Positions 54,279 through 63,953 of a stretch of DNA of 64,000 nucleotides are shown one piece after another. This DNA is from Acidimicrobiia bacterium (lineage in GTDB: Bacteria; Actinomycetota; Acidimicrobiia; Acidimicrobiales; Bin134). How positions within the stretch are numbered: position 1 is the stretch's first letter; each line of letters begins with the position of its first letter. Location: assembly GCA_022819825.1 (NCBI GenBank), contig JAJEGM010000001.1, forward strand, positions 1 through 64,000, in the 5' to 3' direction. The position numbers and the translations under genes are program-made. The notes beneath the pieces are model-generated. The model worked only from the letters and a program-made list of their open reading frames with translations, searched no databases and had not been told where the DNA came from.

Positions 54279-55417
54279 TCCACTGCCACTCCGCAAGCCT
54301 CGATGTAGTCGGCATACCGCTCGTGGATTACCTCGGCCCGCAAGCCGTATTGGTCGGGGCTGTAGTCGTGAACACCGTGCTCGCCTTTTGGATGGTCAGC
54401 GGCCCACTGGGCCACAGCCTCCTCGGCGGCGGCATCGAACGGATAGCCGAACCGATCGCAGATAGCAGCCACGCTGCCCAGCGGGTCGGACTGGAAGTCG
54501 GCGAATTGGAGGTCGTAGAACCGGTCCTCTCGCCCGGCTCGGGAGGCCAGCATCCGCTCGATCCCCCGAGCCCATAGCTCGGTCTGCTCCGCGCCGTGGG
54601 CGATGTTGTCGGGATGCTCTTCGAACCCCTGGCGGCTGACCGCAGTGAGGCTGCACACCGAGGCCACCGCCTTCAGCGGGTCTCGGTGAGTCATCACAAC
54701 GTTGGCATCGGGGTACGTGGCGAACAGCGCCTCCGGGGCGAACAGGTGGCTCGGATCCTTCAGCAGCCAGCAGGTTTCGGGCTCATCAACGCCGATCAGC
54801 CCGATGCTGCGGTGGTGGTGAGCGTAGGCCGGGCCCATGTCGCAGTTCGCCCACCAAGCGGAATAGGTGGGTATGCGAAATAGGCACTCAAACGTCACGC
54901 TGGCAAACGAATGGCGGAACAAGTTCCAGCACTCGTCGACGAGCTCGGCTGACTGGAAGTGAATCGTGGACTGGTCCGGATTCATCTCGGCCATGGCGTC
55001 CATCTTGGCCTTGCAACTGACGTAGTCGTCGTACTGCTCCCATTGGTCGCGGGGCGGGCGAGGCTGGGGCATCTCGGCCAGCCACAGCTCCAATCCCTGG
55101 AAATGGGGGCTGGCCGCCATCAGCTGGTGCAAGGCGGTGGTGCCGGTGCGAGGCAGGCCGATGATGACCAGTGGCCGCTCGACATTGACGTCGGCCGCCT
55201 CGGGGCGGGCCCTCAGCCCGGCTTCTGCCTTGAGGCGTCCCATCAGGGCCCCTATGGCGATCTCACCGATGGCGAAACGGCCGATGTCGGTCATGCCCGC
55301 CTCAGCCTCCAGCGATTCCTCCAGCACGGTCAGGCCCTCGAGGTAGTCGTCTCGACCGAAGTCGTTCAGCCCGGACCGTTCGACCGCGGCGTCATGCCAT
55401 TGTTCGATGCTGCTCAC
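54275..55417 (-). CDS. Sulfotransferase family protein
   Basis: The 380-residue enzyme has the 5'-phosphosulfate loop in LVIIGLPRTGTTALHQL (about residues 83-99) and a 3'-phosphate region VVMTHRDPLKAVASVCSL, both standard for PAPS-dependent sulfotransferases. It would sulfate a hydroxyl or amine of a small molecule. The GTG at 55417 has AAGGAGG about six bases before it. It is coupled to the DUF1214 gene downstream, so that protein may act on the same compound. Confidence 0.88.
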   Translation of the reverse strand: MSSIEQWHDAAVERSGLNDFGRDDYLEGLTVLEESLEAEAGMTDIGRFAIGEIAIGALMGRLKAEAGLRARPEAADVNVERPLVIIGLPRTGTTALHQLMAASPHFQGLELWLAEMPQPRPPRDQWEQYDDYVSCKAKMDAMAEMNPDQSTIHFQSAELVDECWNLFRHSFASVTFECLFRIPTYSAWWANCDMGPAYAHHHRSIGLIGVDEPETCWLLKDPSHLFAPEALFATYPDANVVMTHRDPLKAVASVCSLTAVSRQGFEEHPDNIAHGAEQTELWARGIERMLASRAGREDRFYDLQFADFQSDPLGSVAAICDRFGYPFDAAAEEAVAQWAADHPKGEHGVHDYSPDQYGLRAEVIHERYADYIEACGVAVE

Positions 55418-55448
55418 TAAGCCTCCTTACGTCGCATGTCGATGCTGC

Positions 55449-56321
55449 TTACTGGGCCGCTGCTTGGAGCTGTTCCCCAAACGCGGCCATCGTCTCGGCG
55501 GTGTCGGAAAAGAACAAGAACGAGGGAACGATGAGGCGGTCGCCTCCCAGCTCGGCCACCTCCTGTATCAGCCCGGCGGGGTCGTCCATAGGCGTGTTGG
55601 GCAACCCCACGGTGATCTCGATGCTCTCCGGGTCTCGGCCGGCCGAGGCGGCGGTTTGGCGCATCTCGTCGATGAACTCGGCCATCGACACCCCTTCTCG
55701 GGGCCCCGGCCAGAAGCCGTCGCCCAGCCGCCCCGCCCGGCGGGCCGCAGCCCGCGAGTGGCCACCGATCACGATGGGCACCCGGCCATTGGCCGGCTTG
55801 GGGTTCACGCTGACCCCGGAGAACGAAGCGTGATCGCTGTCAAACGAGGTGCTGTCTGCATCCCACAGCGCTCGCATGGCCCCGATGTAGTCGTCGGTGC
55901 GCTGGCCCCGGCGCTCCCAGGGGATGCCCAGGGCCTCGAACTCCTCCTTCAACCAGCCGACACCCACTCCCAAGATGACCCGGCCACCTGACATAGAGTC
56001 CAGGGTGCCCAGCGATTTGGCCAGCACCACCGGGTTGCGCTGGGGCAGGATCAAGATGCCCGTCCCCAACCGCAGGCTCGTGGTGGCTGACGCAACCCAA
56101 GTCAGCCAGATCAGCGGGTCGGGCAGAGGGGAGTCGGGAGTCATCGCCATCTTGCCCGACGGATCGTAGGGGTACTGCGAGGCGTACTCGTCGGGGTACA
56201 CCACATGCTCCACCGTCCAAACCGAGTCGAACCCGGCGGCCTCAGCGGCCTGTCCAAATTCCACCGCGCCCTGCGCAGTTGTCCAATGGAGGATGTTTGC
56301 GAAACCAATCCCGAACTTCAT
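55449..56321 (-). CDS. Luciferase-like (LLM) F420-dependent oxidoreductase, copy 2
   Basis: The 290-residue enzyme of the TIGR03619-like F420 group has KFGIGFANILHW at the start, GFDSVWTVEHVVYPDEYASQ, LRLGTGILILPQRNPVVLAKSLGTLD and GRVILGVGVGWLKEEFEALG. These blocks are typical of mycobacterial-type F420 oxidoreductases. I use the ATG at 56321; nine extra bases are possible. It sits 31 bases from the sulfotransferase gene and 23 from the molybdoenzyme gene, same strand. Confidence 0.9.
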   Translation of the reverse strand: MKFGIGFANILHWTTAQGAVEFGQAAEAAGFDSVWTVEHVVYPDEYASQYPYDPSGKMAMTPDSPLPDPLIWLTWVASATTSLRLGTGILILPQRNPVVLAKSLGTLDSMSGGRVILGVGVGWLKEEFEALGIPWERRGQRTDDYIGAMRALWDADSTSFDSDHASFSGVSVNPKPANGRVPIVIGGHSRAAARRAGRLGDGFWPGPREGVSMAEFIDEMRQTAASAGRDPESIEITVGLPNTPMDDPAGLIQEVAELGGDRLIVPSFLFFSDTAETMAAFGEQLQAAAQ

Positions 56322-56344
56322 GGCTCGCAAGAGTAGGACAATCG

Positions 56345-58591
56345 CTAGCTGGCTGACTTCATGGCCGACCAGACCTTTTCCGGGGAGGCGGGCATGTCGA
56401 GGTGGCGGATGCCAAGATGGGCGAGGGCGTCGACCACCGCGTTCTGCACCACCGGGGTCGAGCCCACTGTGCCCGACTCGCCGATGCCCTTGGCTCCTAG
56501 CGGGTTCAGCGGGGTGGGGGTGACCGACTCGTGGACCTCGAAGCTAGGCAGTTCGGTGGTGGTGATCACCGGATAGTCGGCGAAGTTGGAGGTGAGCAGG
56601 TTGCCGTCGGGGTCGTAGCGGACTTCTTCGATCAGAGCTTGGGCCGCGCCGGCAGCCAGTCCACCGTGGATTTGGCCGTGGGCCAGGAGCGGATTGAGGA
56701 GGTTGCCGGCGTCGTCCACCGCCACCAAACGTTCCAAGCTCACCTCTCCGGTGCCGGTGTCCACCTCTACCACGGCCACGTGGGTACCGAAGGGGAACGT
56801 GGGGCCGTGCTGTTCGAAGTCGTTCTCCACGAACAGCCTCTCGGTGGCCCCCGCGGCCACATCGGCCCAGTTCGCCGACCGGGCCGGGGTGCCGATCACG
56901 TGGAATTGACCGGTCTCAGAGTCCAGCACCACGTCGGCGGCCGCGGCCTCCAGCAACTCGGCGGCAAGCGGGCGGGCCACCTCGACCAGCTTCTCAGAGG
57001 CGTCGAGCAGGGCCGAGCCGGCGATCTGGGCGGTGCGGGAACCACCGGTGATGTCGCTGGAGGGGATCTCGTCGGTGTCGCCGTGAATAATCTCGATCCG
57101 GTCCATGTCAATGCCCAGAGTGTCGGCTACCACCATTGCCAAAGTGGTCACATGGCCCTGGCCGAAGGGGGTGGCCCCGGTGCGGGCCAGCACCGTGCCG
57201 TCGGGCCGCAGCTCCAGGCTCCCGGTCTCGGTACAGACGGGACCCATCGGTGAAGTGACCTCTACATAGGTGGACAGGCCGATGCCCAGCAGCCGTTGAT
57301 CGCCCTGCTCCCGGCGGGCAGCCTGTTCAGCTCGCAGGCCGTCGTAGTCGGCGGCCTCCAGCGCGGCCTCCAGCGATGCCCGGTAGTCGCCGGAGTCGTA
57401 GGCCGCGCCAGTAGGAGTGGTGAGTGGAAAGGCGTCGGGGGCGAGGTAGTTGCGGCGCCGCAGCTCGGCCGGGTCCATGCCGATCTCAGCGGCGAAGATG
57501 TCTACCGCCCGTTCGATAGCCGCGGTGGCCTCCGGCCGGCCCGCCCCTCGGAATGCCTGCACCGGGGCGGTGTTGGTCACCACGGCGGTGGCCGACCACG
57601 CCACGTTGGCAATGTCGTAGTTGCCCGGTGCCATAAGCCCGGTGAAGGTGGGCAGCAGGGCGCCGACGCCGGGGTAGGCCCCAGCGTCGGCCAGCATGTC
57701 CAGGCGATAGTGGGTGAGGCGGCCAGCGGCAGTGCCCCCCATAGTGACTGTCTGGAACTGGGCCCGACTGTGGCCCAGCGACTGGAGACTCTCGGTGCGA
57801 GTCTCGGCCCAGCGCACCGGGCGGCCCACCCGGCGGGCCAGCCATCCCAACAGGCACTCCTCGGGACCGGGGCTGGCCTTGGTGCCGAAACCGCCGCCCA
57901 CATCGGGGATGATCACCCGCACTTGCGATGGTTCCAAGCCCAGCGCACCGGCAATGCCCCCTTGCGCAGTGTGGGCGCCCTGGGTGCTTGACCAGCAGGT
58001 GAGACGCCCGTCGTCTCCCCACGCGGCAGCCGCCACTCGACCTTCGATGGGGCTGGCGTAGATCTTGGAGTTGACGATCCGATGGGTGATCACCACCTCG
58101 CACTCGCCGAAGTCCAACTCTGCCGTGGGGGGCAAGGCGATGGCCACGTTGGACTCAGCATCGTCGAACAGCTTCGGCGCATCGGCGGCGCTCTCGGCAT
58201 CGACCACCGCGGCCAGCGGGTCGTAGTCGGCCCACACCGCCTCGGCCGCGTCAGTGGCCTGCACAACCGTCTCGGCCACTACGGCGGCAATGGGCTCGCC
58301 CACGAATCGCACTTTGCCGGTGGCCAGCAGGGTGCGGGACATGGCGGCGTCACCCATCATCGGCGGCTGGGCGGCCAAGTCCAGGTCGTCGCCGGTGACC
58401 ACGTCGACCACCCCGGGCATGGTCTTTGCCTCGCCGGTTTCCACCGAAAGCAGACGGGCGTGGGCGACGGGCGACCGAACGAACACAACATGGGCCGCTC
58501 CCTCCAGCGGAATATCTGCCACGTAGGTGCCCCCGTCGGTCAGCATCCGGGGGTCTTCCACCCGTCTCACTTCGTTGCCCAAAATGCTCAT
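56345..58591 (-). CDS. Molybdopterin-binding hydroxylase large subunit (xanthine dehydrogenase/CoxL family)
   Basis: The 748-residue subunit of a molybdenum hydroxylase has the N-terminal RRVEDPRMLTDGGTYVADI typical of CoxL-like chains, then GGGFGTKASPGPEE, QAFRGAGRPEA and the catalytic Glu705 in GAKGIGESGT. It lacks the AYxCSFR loop of form I CO dehydrogenase, so CO oxidation is unlikely; an aldehyde, purine or aromatic N-heterocycle is more likely. The FAD and iron-sulfur subunits that normally go with it are not next to it, so it is an orphan or uses distant partners. Confidence 0.87.
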   Translation of the reverse strand: MSILGNEVRRVEDPRMLTDGGTYVADIPLEGAAHVVFVRSPVAHARLLSVETGEAKTMPGVVDVVTGDDLDLAAQPPMMGDAAMSRTLLATGKVRFVGEPIAAVVAETVVQATDAAEAVWADYDPLAAVVDAESAADAPKLFDDAESNVAIALPPTAELDFGECEVVITHRIVNSKIYASPIEGRVAAAAWGDDGRLTCWSSTQGAHTAQGGIAGALGLEPSQVRVIIPDVGGGFGTKASPGPEECLLGWLARRVGRPVRWAETRTESLQSLGHSRAQFQTVTMGGTAAGRLTHYRLDMLADAGAYPGVGALLPTFTGLMAPGNYDIANVAWSATAVVTNTAPVQAFRGAGRPEATAAIERAVDIFAAEIGMDPAELRRRNYLAPDAFPLTTPTGAAYDSGDYRASLEAALEAADYDGLRAEQAARREQGDQRLLGIGLSTYVEVTSPMGPVCTETGSLELRPDGTVLARTGATPFGQGHVTTLAMVVADTLGIDMDRIEIIHGDTDEIPSSDITGGSRTAQIAGSALLDASEKLVEVARPLAAELLEAAAADVVLDSETGQFHVIGTPARSANWADVAAGATERLFVENDFEQHGPTFPFGTHVAVVEVDTGTGEVSLERLVAVDDAGNLLNPLLAHGQIHGGLAAGAAQALIEEVRYDPDGNLLTSNFADYPVITTTELPSFEVHESVTPTPLNPLGAKGIGESGTVGSTPVVQNAVVDALAHLGIRHLDMPASPEKVWSAMKSAS

Positions 58592-58633
58592 GGGCGGGAA
58601 GCGTAGGCCAGGCTCTCGTTCAAAACTTATTTG

Positions 58634-60025
58634 CTACTGCGGTAGCGATCGGCGCCACGCTTGGGCGTCTTTGCCCATCGGTGTGGACGGGGCCCGGTCG
58701 GTGAACGGCCAGAGCTCCTCGGCGATCCTGCGCCAGTTGGCGGTGGCCCCAAGCTGGGCGAACAGCGAGATCAGCCCGAGATTTATCCGCTGAAGCACCA
58801 CCAGCGAAGGGGGCACGTTCAGCACCTTCTTCAGTTCGGCGTGCTCGCCGGTGGCGTTGAAGATGGCTCTGACCCCCGCGGCGGCATATTCCGGGGTGAA
58901 CGTCCGGGTCTCATCGGTCAACACGAACTCGTAGAAGTGAGTGAAGAACGCCTCCACCTCGTCGTCGCTGAACGGGGCGTCGGCCGGCAGCAGCCCGGCG
59001 GCCACTTGTTCGGCCCGGAACCGGGGAATGTCCCGGTCGATCACCATGGCTATGAGCATCCGCTCGAACTGGGAGGTCTCTTCGGTGGTGAACCGCTTTA
59101 CCAGTCCAAAATCCAAGAAGGTGACGGAACCGTTGGGACCGAAGAGGTAGTTGCCGGGGTGGGGATCGCCGTTGAACGCCCACAAGCGATAGATCGACCC
59201 GAACGAGAACCGATAGACGGTCTCGGCCACCCGATTGCGCTGCTCCTGGGGCCATCCCAGCACATCTTCGAAGGTCGCGCCGGTAGCCAACTCGGTAGTG
59301 AGCACCCGGGAAGAGCTCAAGTGGTCATACACCTCGGGAACGGAGATGTAGGGGTGACCCCGGTAGTGGTCGGCGAACAGGCGCTGGTTGGACGCCTCAT
59401 GCTCGTAGTCGAGCTCCTCGGTGAGTCGCTGGCGCAGCTCGTCCACAATGGGGGCGGGGTCGAGGCCGGGAAACAGCACCGACAGCGCCCGAAACACCAT
59501 CCTGGCCGATCCCAGGTCGGCGGCAATGGCCTCAGCCACGCCGGGATACTGGACTTTGACTGCGCAAGGCCGGCCGTCGGGGGTGATGGCCCGGTGGACC
59601 TGGCCGATGGACGCCGCCGCAATGGGCACCGGGTCCCACTCCTCGAACAGCTCGTCGGGCGTGGCGCCGAGTTCGGCAGCCACCACCGACTCAGCCAGGG
59701 CCGGGCTCATCGGCGGGGCGTTGGCCTGAAGCTGGGCCAGTGACGTCCGGGTGGACTCGGGGAGGCCCACATCCAAATAGCTGGCCATCTGGCCGATCTT
59801 CATCAGCGCGCCCTTCATATTGCCCAGCACTTCCACCACGTCGGCCGCCGTGCGCAGCTCCCGCTCTGCTTCGAGGGCCTCTGACCGCCGAGCGTCGGCG
59901 AACACCTGCCGGGCCCGGGCCATCGCCCAGCGTCTCCCGCTGCGAGCTCCTAGCCCGGCCATTTTGGCCGTGCGCCCCAGCCGTCCCCGCCGGGGCACCG
60001 CTCCCCGACCGCGCCTGTCTGCCAC
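58634..60025 (-). CDS. ABC1/UbiB-family atypical kinase (AarF-like)
   Basis: The 463-residue protein has the ABC1 signatures: KIGQ (76-79) in the extended N-terminal helix, the Ala-rich AAASIGQVHRA loop, Lys157 in CAVKVQYPG, ELDYEHEASNQ, NGDPHPGNYLF and LDFGLVK. It is a likely ATPase/kinase linked in other bacteria to quinone or lipid metabolism. The exact start is uncertain: GTG at 60025 or 59998 or an ATG near 59963. No transmembrane helix is clear at the end. The 211 bases to serA hold the operator and promoter region. Confidence 0.85.
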   Translation of the reverse strand: MADRRGRGAVPRRGRLGRTAKMAGLGARSGRRWAMARARQVFADARRSEALEAERELRTAADVVEVLGNMKGALMKIGQMASYLDVGLPESTRTSLAQLQANAPPMSPALAESVVAAELGATPDELFEEWDPVPIAAASIGQVHRAITPDGRPCAVKVQYPGVAEAIAADLGSARMVFRALSVLFPGLDPAPIVDELRQRLTEELDYEHEASNQRLFADHYRGHPYISVPEVYDHLSSSRVLTTELATGATFEDVLGWPQEQRNRVAETVYRFSFGSIYRLWAFNGDPHPGNYLFGPNGSVTFLDFGLVKRFTTEETSQFERMLIAMVIDRDIPRFRAEQVAAGLLPADAPFSDDEVEAFFTHFYEFVLTDETRTFTPEYAAAGVRAIFNATGEHAELKKVLNVPPSLVVLQRINLGLISLFAQLGATANWRRIAEELWPFTDRAPSTPMGKDAQAWRRSLPQ

Positions 60026-60140
60026 CCCGCCGAAAATACCGGCCCCACCATCGCCGCTGGCACCTTTGACGAAGATCGCGGGATGAGGAATTGTCCGGCT
60101 GGATTCTGCGATTTCACGGGACAGCGACCGGTAATGCCGT

Positions 60141-60175
60141 GTATCGTTAAGTGGAACAGTTCCGCTATGCGGCAC
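60141..60175 (+). promoter_or_regulatory. Paired palindromic operator (locus 4) before serA
   Basis: Two tandem 17-bp palindromes, GTATCGTTAAGTGGAAC (60141-60157) and GTTCCGCTATGCGGCAC (60159-60175), one base apart, match the three other loci. They lie 61 bases before the serA ATG and after the possible start region of the ABC1-kinase gene on the other strand. Confidence 0.68.
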
Positions 60176-60236
60176 AGGAGCAGTCGCCCTCTGAGCCGCT
60201 TCAATTCGTCCGCAGAGCAACCACGGAGTCCGAGTC

Positions 60237-61460
60237 ATGCGAATTCTCTTTGCTGACAGCTTGGCCGAAAGCGCTATTGAGCGGCTCCGGAATGGCGGCG
60301 ACGAGTGCGTGGTCGAGCCTTCGCTGACAGCCGATAGCCTGCCCGAGCACATTGCCGGATTCGATGTGCTGGTGGTGCGCAGCACCGAGGTCACCGCGGC
60401 GGCTCTGGAAGCCGCCGACCGTCTCGGACTGGTGGTACGGGCCGGGGCGGGAACCAATACCATCGCCGCCGATCGAGCCGCCGAGCTGGGGATCTTCGTG
60501 TGCAACGTGCCGGGTCGCAACGCCATTGCGGTGGCTGAACTGGCCATCGGGCTGATGTTCGCCATCGACCGCCATATAGCCCCCGCCACCGCCGATCTTC
60601 GAGCCGGTGACTGGAACAAACAGGCCTACAGCAAGGCAAGAGGACTCTTTGGCGCCACCCTGGGCATTATCGGCATGGGCGCAATCGGTATAGAAGTGGC
60701 CCAGCGGGCCAGTGCATGTGGCCTGCGGGTCATCACCGAGCCCCGAGACGATCGCCCCCGAGAGGCGCGACGCCGAATGGCTGACCTCGGCGTGGAGGAA
60801 GTGGGCGACCGGGCTGCACTGCTGGCCGCCAGCGACATCGTGTCGCTGCACGTGCCCGGCGGCGAAGAGACCGTCGGAATGGTTGATGCCGAATTCTTGG
60901 CCGCTATGAAGCCCAATGCGGTGCTCATCAACACCAGCCGGGGTGAGGTGGTGGACGAGGCTGCTTTGTTGGCCGCGCTCGACGGCACCGACCTGCGGGC
61001 CGGGCTCGACGTGTTCGCCGGGGAGCCCTCGGGGGGCTCCGGCCAGTTCAGCTGCGACCTGGCCCGCCACCCAAAGGTGACAGCAACCCACCACATCGGA
61101 GCCTCCACCGAACAGGCCCAGATGGCGGTGGCCGAAGGAACCGCGGAGGTGATCGAGGCCTATCGCAGCGGGATGGTGCTGGATTGCGTCAACCTTGAGC
61201 GTGTTCCCAACCGAACCGCCACGCTGAGCGTCCGCCACCTCGACCGGGTGGGAGTATTGGCATGCGTGCTTCAGGAGTTGAGCCGGCAACACGTGAACGT
61301 GGCCAACATGCAGAACCGGATCTTCTCCGGCTCCCAAGCGGCGGTGGCCATAATCGAGGTGGCCGGGACGATCGACGACGACCTGTTGGACACTCTCGGT
61401 TCCATTGAGCATGTGATTTGTGCATCGGTGCTCGACACCCATCCGGCAGCGTCCCAGTGA
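60237..61460 (+). CDS. serA: D-3-phosphoglycerate dehydrogenase (ACT-containing)
   Basis: The 407-residue NAD-dependent dehydrogenase of serine synthesis has GMGAIG within the NAD fold (146-151), catalytic Arg235 in INTSRGEV, Glu263 in FAGEP, and His286 in THHIGAS. A C-terminal ACT-like domain (about 330-400) could bind serine, as in feedback-controlled PGDH. The NAD loop is followed by EPRDD in place of the usual D-P start. The GTGA overlap with the DUF1015 gene and the palindrome pair upstream tie it to the one-carbon genes. A related 2-hydroxyacid dehydrogenase is the alternative. Confidence 0.85.
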   Translation: MRILFADSLAESAIERLRNGGDECVVEPSLTADSLPEHIAGFDVLVVRSTEVTAAALEAADRLGLVVRAGAGTNTIAADRAAELGIFVCNVPGRNAIAVAELAIGLMFAIDRHIAPATADLRAGDWNKQAYSKARGLFGATLGIIGMGAIGIEVAQRASACGLRVITEPRDDRPREARRRMADLGVEEVGDRAALLAASDIVSLHVPGGEETVGMVDAEFLAAMKPNAVLINTSRGEVVDEAALLAALDGTDLRAGLDVFAGEPSGGSGQFSCDLARHPKVTATHHIGASTEQAQMAVAEGTAEVIEAYRSGMVLDCVNLERVPNRTATLSVRHLDRVGVLACVLQELSRQHVNVANMQNRIFSGSQAAVAIIEVAGTIDDDLLDTLGSIEHVICASVLDTHPAASQ

Positions 61461-62740
61461 CCAACGCACACCCAAGCGACGTCGACCAAGCATTGAGCGA
61501 GCCACTGGTCGCGCCCTTTGCCGGTTGGGTGGTGCATCCCGATTGGGCCGAGCGGGTGATCAGCCGGGCATACGACAATCTCTCGCCGTTGCAGCGCCAG
61601 AGCCTGGTGGCATCGAACCCCTACAGCTACATGAACGTCACCAGAAGCCGGGAGGATCTCTTCGACAACGCCGACCTCTCGCATGACGATTTGGTTGCGC
61701 AGGGCGCCGCTGCCCTCACGCGGTTGCTAGACGCCAACGCATTCGTCCCCACTGGGCAACCAGCCCTCTATCTTTACCGCCTGACCCACAAGCAGGGCAT
61801 GCAAACCGGGGTGGTGTGCACCGTGCCGGTGCAGGGTTTTGATGACGGGCGCATTCGCATACACGAAAACGTTCACGACGAGCGGGCCGACCTGCTCACC
61901 GCCCACCTACAAGGTGTGGGGGCTACTTCCAGCCCGGTGGCCATGGCCGTTCGATCTACCGCGGAGCTCTACAACCAGCTGTTCGACATCACCGCCGCCG
62001 CGCCTGCCGATCTGGAGTTCGGATCCACCACGGTGCGGCATCAGGTGTGGACAGTTCCGCACGACTACACAGAGTCGTTGGCTGCGGCCTTTGACAACCA
62101 GGTGTTGTACGTGACCGACGGCCACCACCGCTCGGCCGCCGCGGTGCGAGCTTGGGCCGCCGAGCCGACCAACCCGGCACTGGCTCGGACATTGGCCGTG
62201 GTATTCCCCGATGAGCAGCTCCAGGTGCAGGCCTTCCACCGGCTGGCCGTCGATCAGCACAACCGTGGCATCAAAGACTGCCTGGCTGCACTCGACGATG
62301 TGACCGAGGTGAGGCCGGTTTTCTCCTCTCGGCAAGCTCGCCCTCCGCAAAGGGGGGTGGTCGGGCTCTATCTGGGGGGTTCATGGCATCAACTGGATTT
62401 GCCTCCAGCAGTTGGCAACGGAGCAGTTAACGGCCTTGATGTGGAGCGACTGCGGCGATCCATCCTGAGTCCAGTGCTGGGTGCCGACGAACTCGGCCAA
62501 CCCGGGGCAGTGGAGTACCTGCCGGCCTCGCTCGGCTTCGACGAGCTGGCCCGCCGGTGCGATGCCGAGAACCGGGTGGGGTTCGCGCTGCACCCCATGA
62601 CGGTGCGGGAGCTGATGGCGGTGGCCGACGAGAAGGGGCTCATGCCGCCCAAGTCGAGCTTCTTCGCCCCCAAACCCCGCTCTGGCGTGTTCTTGCGGGT
62701 GCTGGGCCGAGGTGCCACCTCCCACCTTCCTGCGTCCTGA
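61457..62740 (+). CDS. DUF1015 family protein next to serA
   Basis: The 427-residue protein of family DUF1015 (PF06245) has the conserved SNPYSYMNVTRS, YLYRLTHKQG, HENVHDERADLLTAHL and VTDGHHRSAAAVRAW with a histidine-rich core that looks like an active site. Members are repeatedly found beside serA and serC in other bacteria, which suggests a role in serine or phosphoserine metabolism, perhaps a kinase or phosphatase-like step. That role is inferred. The GTG overlaps the serA stop. The function is unproven. Confidence 0.85.
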   Translation: MTNAHPSDVDQALSEPLVAPFAGWVVHPDWAERVISRAYDNLSPLQRQSLVASNPYSYMNVTRSREDLFDNADLSHDDLVAQGAAALTRLLDANAFVPTGQPALYLYRLTHKQGMQTGVVCTVPVQGFDDGRIRIHENVHDERADLLTAHLQGVGATSSPVAMAVRSTAELYNQLFDITAAAPADLEFGSTTVRHQVWTVPHDYTESLAAAFDNQVLYVTDGHHRSAAAVRAWAAEPTNPALARTLAVVFPDEQLQVQAFHRLAVDQHNRGIKDCLAALDDVTEVRPVFSSRQARPPQRGVVGLYLGGSWHQLDLPPAVGNGAVNGLDVERLRRSILSPVLGADELGQPGAVEYLPASLGFDELARRCDAENRVGFALHPMTVRELMAVADEKGLMPPKSSFFAPKPRSGVFLRVLGRGATSHLPAS

Positions 62741-62762
62741 CAGAACAGGTACCGTTGTCGCC

Positions 62763-63953
62763 GTGTTGATCTCGTCGGACTCCCACGTTGTCGAACCGGG
62801 TGATCTGTGGCTGGAGCGCCTGCCCAAGCACCTCCGGGACCGGGCGCCCCGAGCGGTACAGGATCCCGATAACCACTACTGGTATTTCGAGGCCCCGGAG
62901 ATGGGACGGGGGGTAAACCTCACGCTCTCCCGCAATGCCGGTATTTCCACCCAGGAAGTGGACGCCGCCTTGGCCGCCGACCCCGATGCCTGGGTCGGAG
63001 CGACGGGCGGGCACGATCCGGTGACCCGGCTGGCTGATATGTGGGTGGACGACACGGTGGCTGACGTGGTCTATCCCACCGCGGGCCTGTCGCTTCTCCA
63101 GTACGACGATGTCGAGCTTCAGTTGGCCTGCATCCAGGTATACAACGACTGGCTAGCCGAGTTCTGCGCGGTGGACTCCGACCGGATCATTGGGATCGCC
63201 ATGATCCCCACCTGGGACATCGACGTGGGCGTGGCCGAGCTCAACCGCTGCGGTGACATGGGTCTTCGGGGCGCCATCATCTGGAGTTCGCCACCCGCCA
63301 CCCGGGAGTACAGCTTCTTCTCCAACCGCTACGAGCCACTGTGGGCCACCGCCGCCGAACGGTCCATGCCGATCTCCATCCACATCTTCGGCGGCCACCA
63401 AACGAAGGGCATCAGCAACTACGGCGTCACCGTGGAGGGCACCTACTACTTCGGGATCACGGCGCGCGATGAGCTGGCCCAAACCACAGCCGAGCTGATC
63501 GCCGCCGGAGTGTTCGAGCGCCACCCCAACCTGCGGATCGTGGCCGCCGAGGGGGGCATCGACTACGCCGCCCGGCTGGAGCAGCGGCTCGACCTAACCT
63601 ACAGCGGCGCTTGGAGCCGGATCGACGACACGCTGACCATGAAGCCGTCGGAGTACTTCCGGCGCAACGTGTACCTCACCTACATCGAAGACCCCATCGG
63701 GCTGAACAATCTCAGGTTCACCGGCAGCGACCATTTCATGTGGTCCAGCGACTACCCCCACGGGGCAGCGACTTGGCCCCGGTCCCGTGAGTTCGCCACC
63801 AATGAGTTCAACGAGGCCGGAGTGAGCGAGGCCGACCGGCGCAAGCTCACCCTCACCAACGTGGCCGAGTTGTACGGCATCGACTTGGAGACGGTGAGCC
63901 AGCCATCCCCGGTCATCGCCGACCAAGTGGCGGCGGCTCCAGCGGCTAACTGA
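62763..63953 (+). CDS. Amidohydrolase family 2 (metal-dependent hydrolase/decarboxylase)
   Basis: The 396-residue ACMSD-like TIM-barrel enzyme has a start SSDSHVVEPGDLW (metal Asp/His), IHIFGGHQ mid-barrel and FMWSSDYPHGAATWP with the conserved metal Asp near the C-terminus. Related proteins hydrolyse or decarboxylate carboxylic acids, often in aromatic degradation. The GTG at 62763 gives the canonical start; a longer reading overlaps the DUF1015 gene by 29 bases. It ends 47 bases before the window edge, where nothing further is seen. Confidence 0.86.
   Translation: MLISSDSHVVEPGDLWLERLPKHLRDRAPRAVQDPDNHYWYFEAPEMGRGVNLTLSRNAGISTQEVDAALAADPDAWVGATGGHDPVTRLADMWVDDTVADVVYPTAGLSLLQYDDVELQLACIQVYNDWLAEFCAVDSDRIIGIAMIPTWDIDVGVAELNRCGDMGLRGAIIWSSPPATREYSFFSNRYEPLWATAAERSMPISIHIFGGHQTKGISNYGVTVEGTYYFGITARDELAQTTAELIAAGVFERHPNLRIVAAEGGIDYAARLEQRLDLTYSGAWSRIDDTLTMKPSEYFRRNVYLTYIEDPIGLNNLRFTGSDHFMWSSDYPHGAATWPRSREFATNEFNEAGVSEADRRKLTLTNVAELYGIDLETVSQPSPVIADQVAAAPAAN

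Noticed and set aside
56345-58591. Carbon monoxide dehydrogenase large subunit.
   Set aside because: The AYxCSFR active-site loop of form I CO dehydrogenase is missing and the CoxM/CoxS genes are not adjacent.
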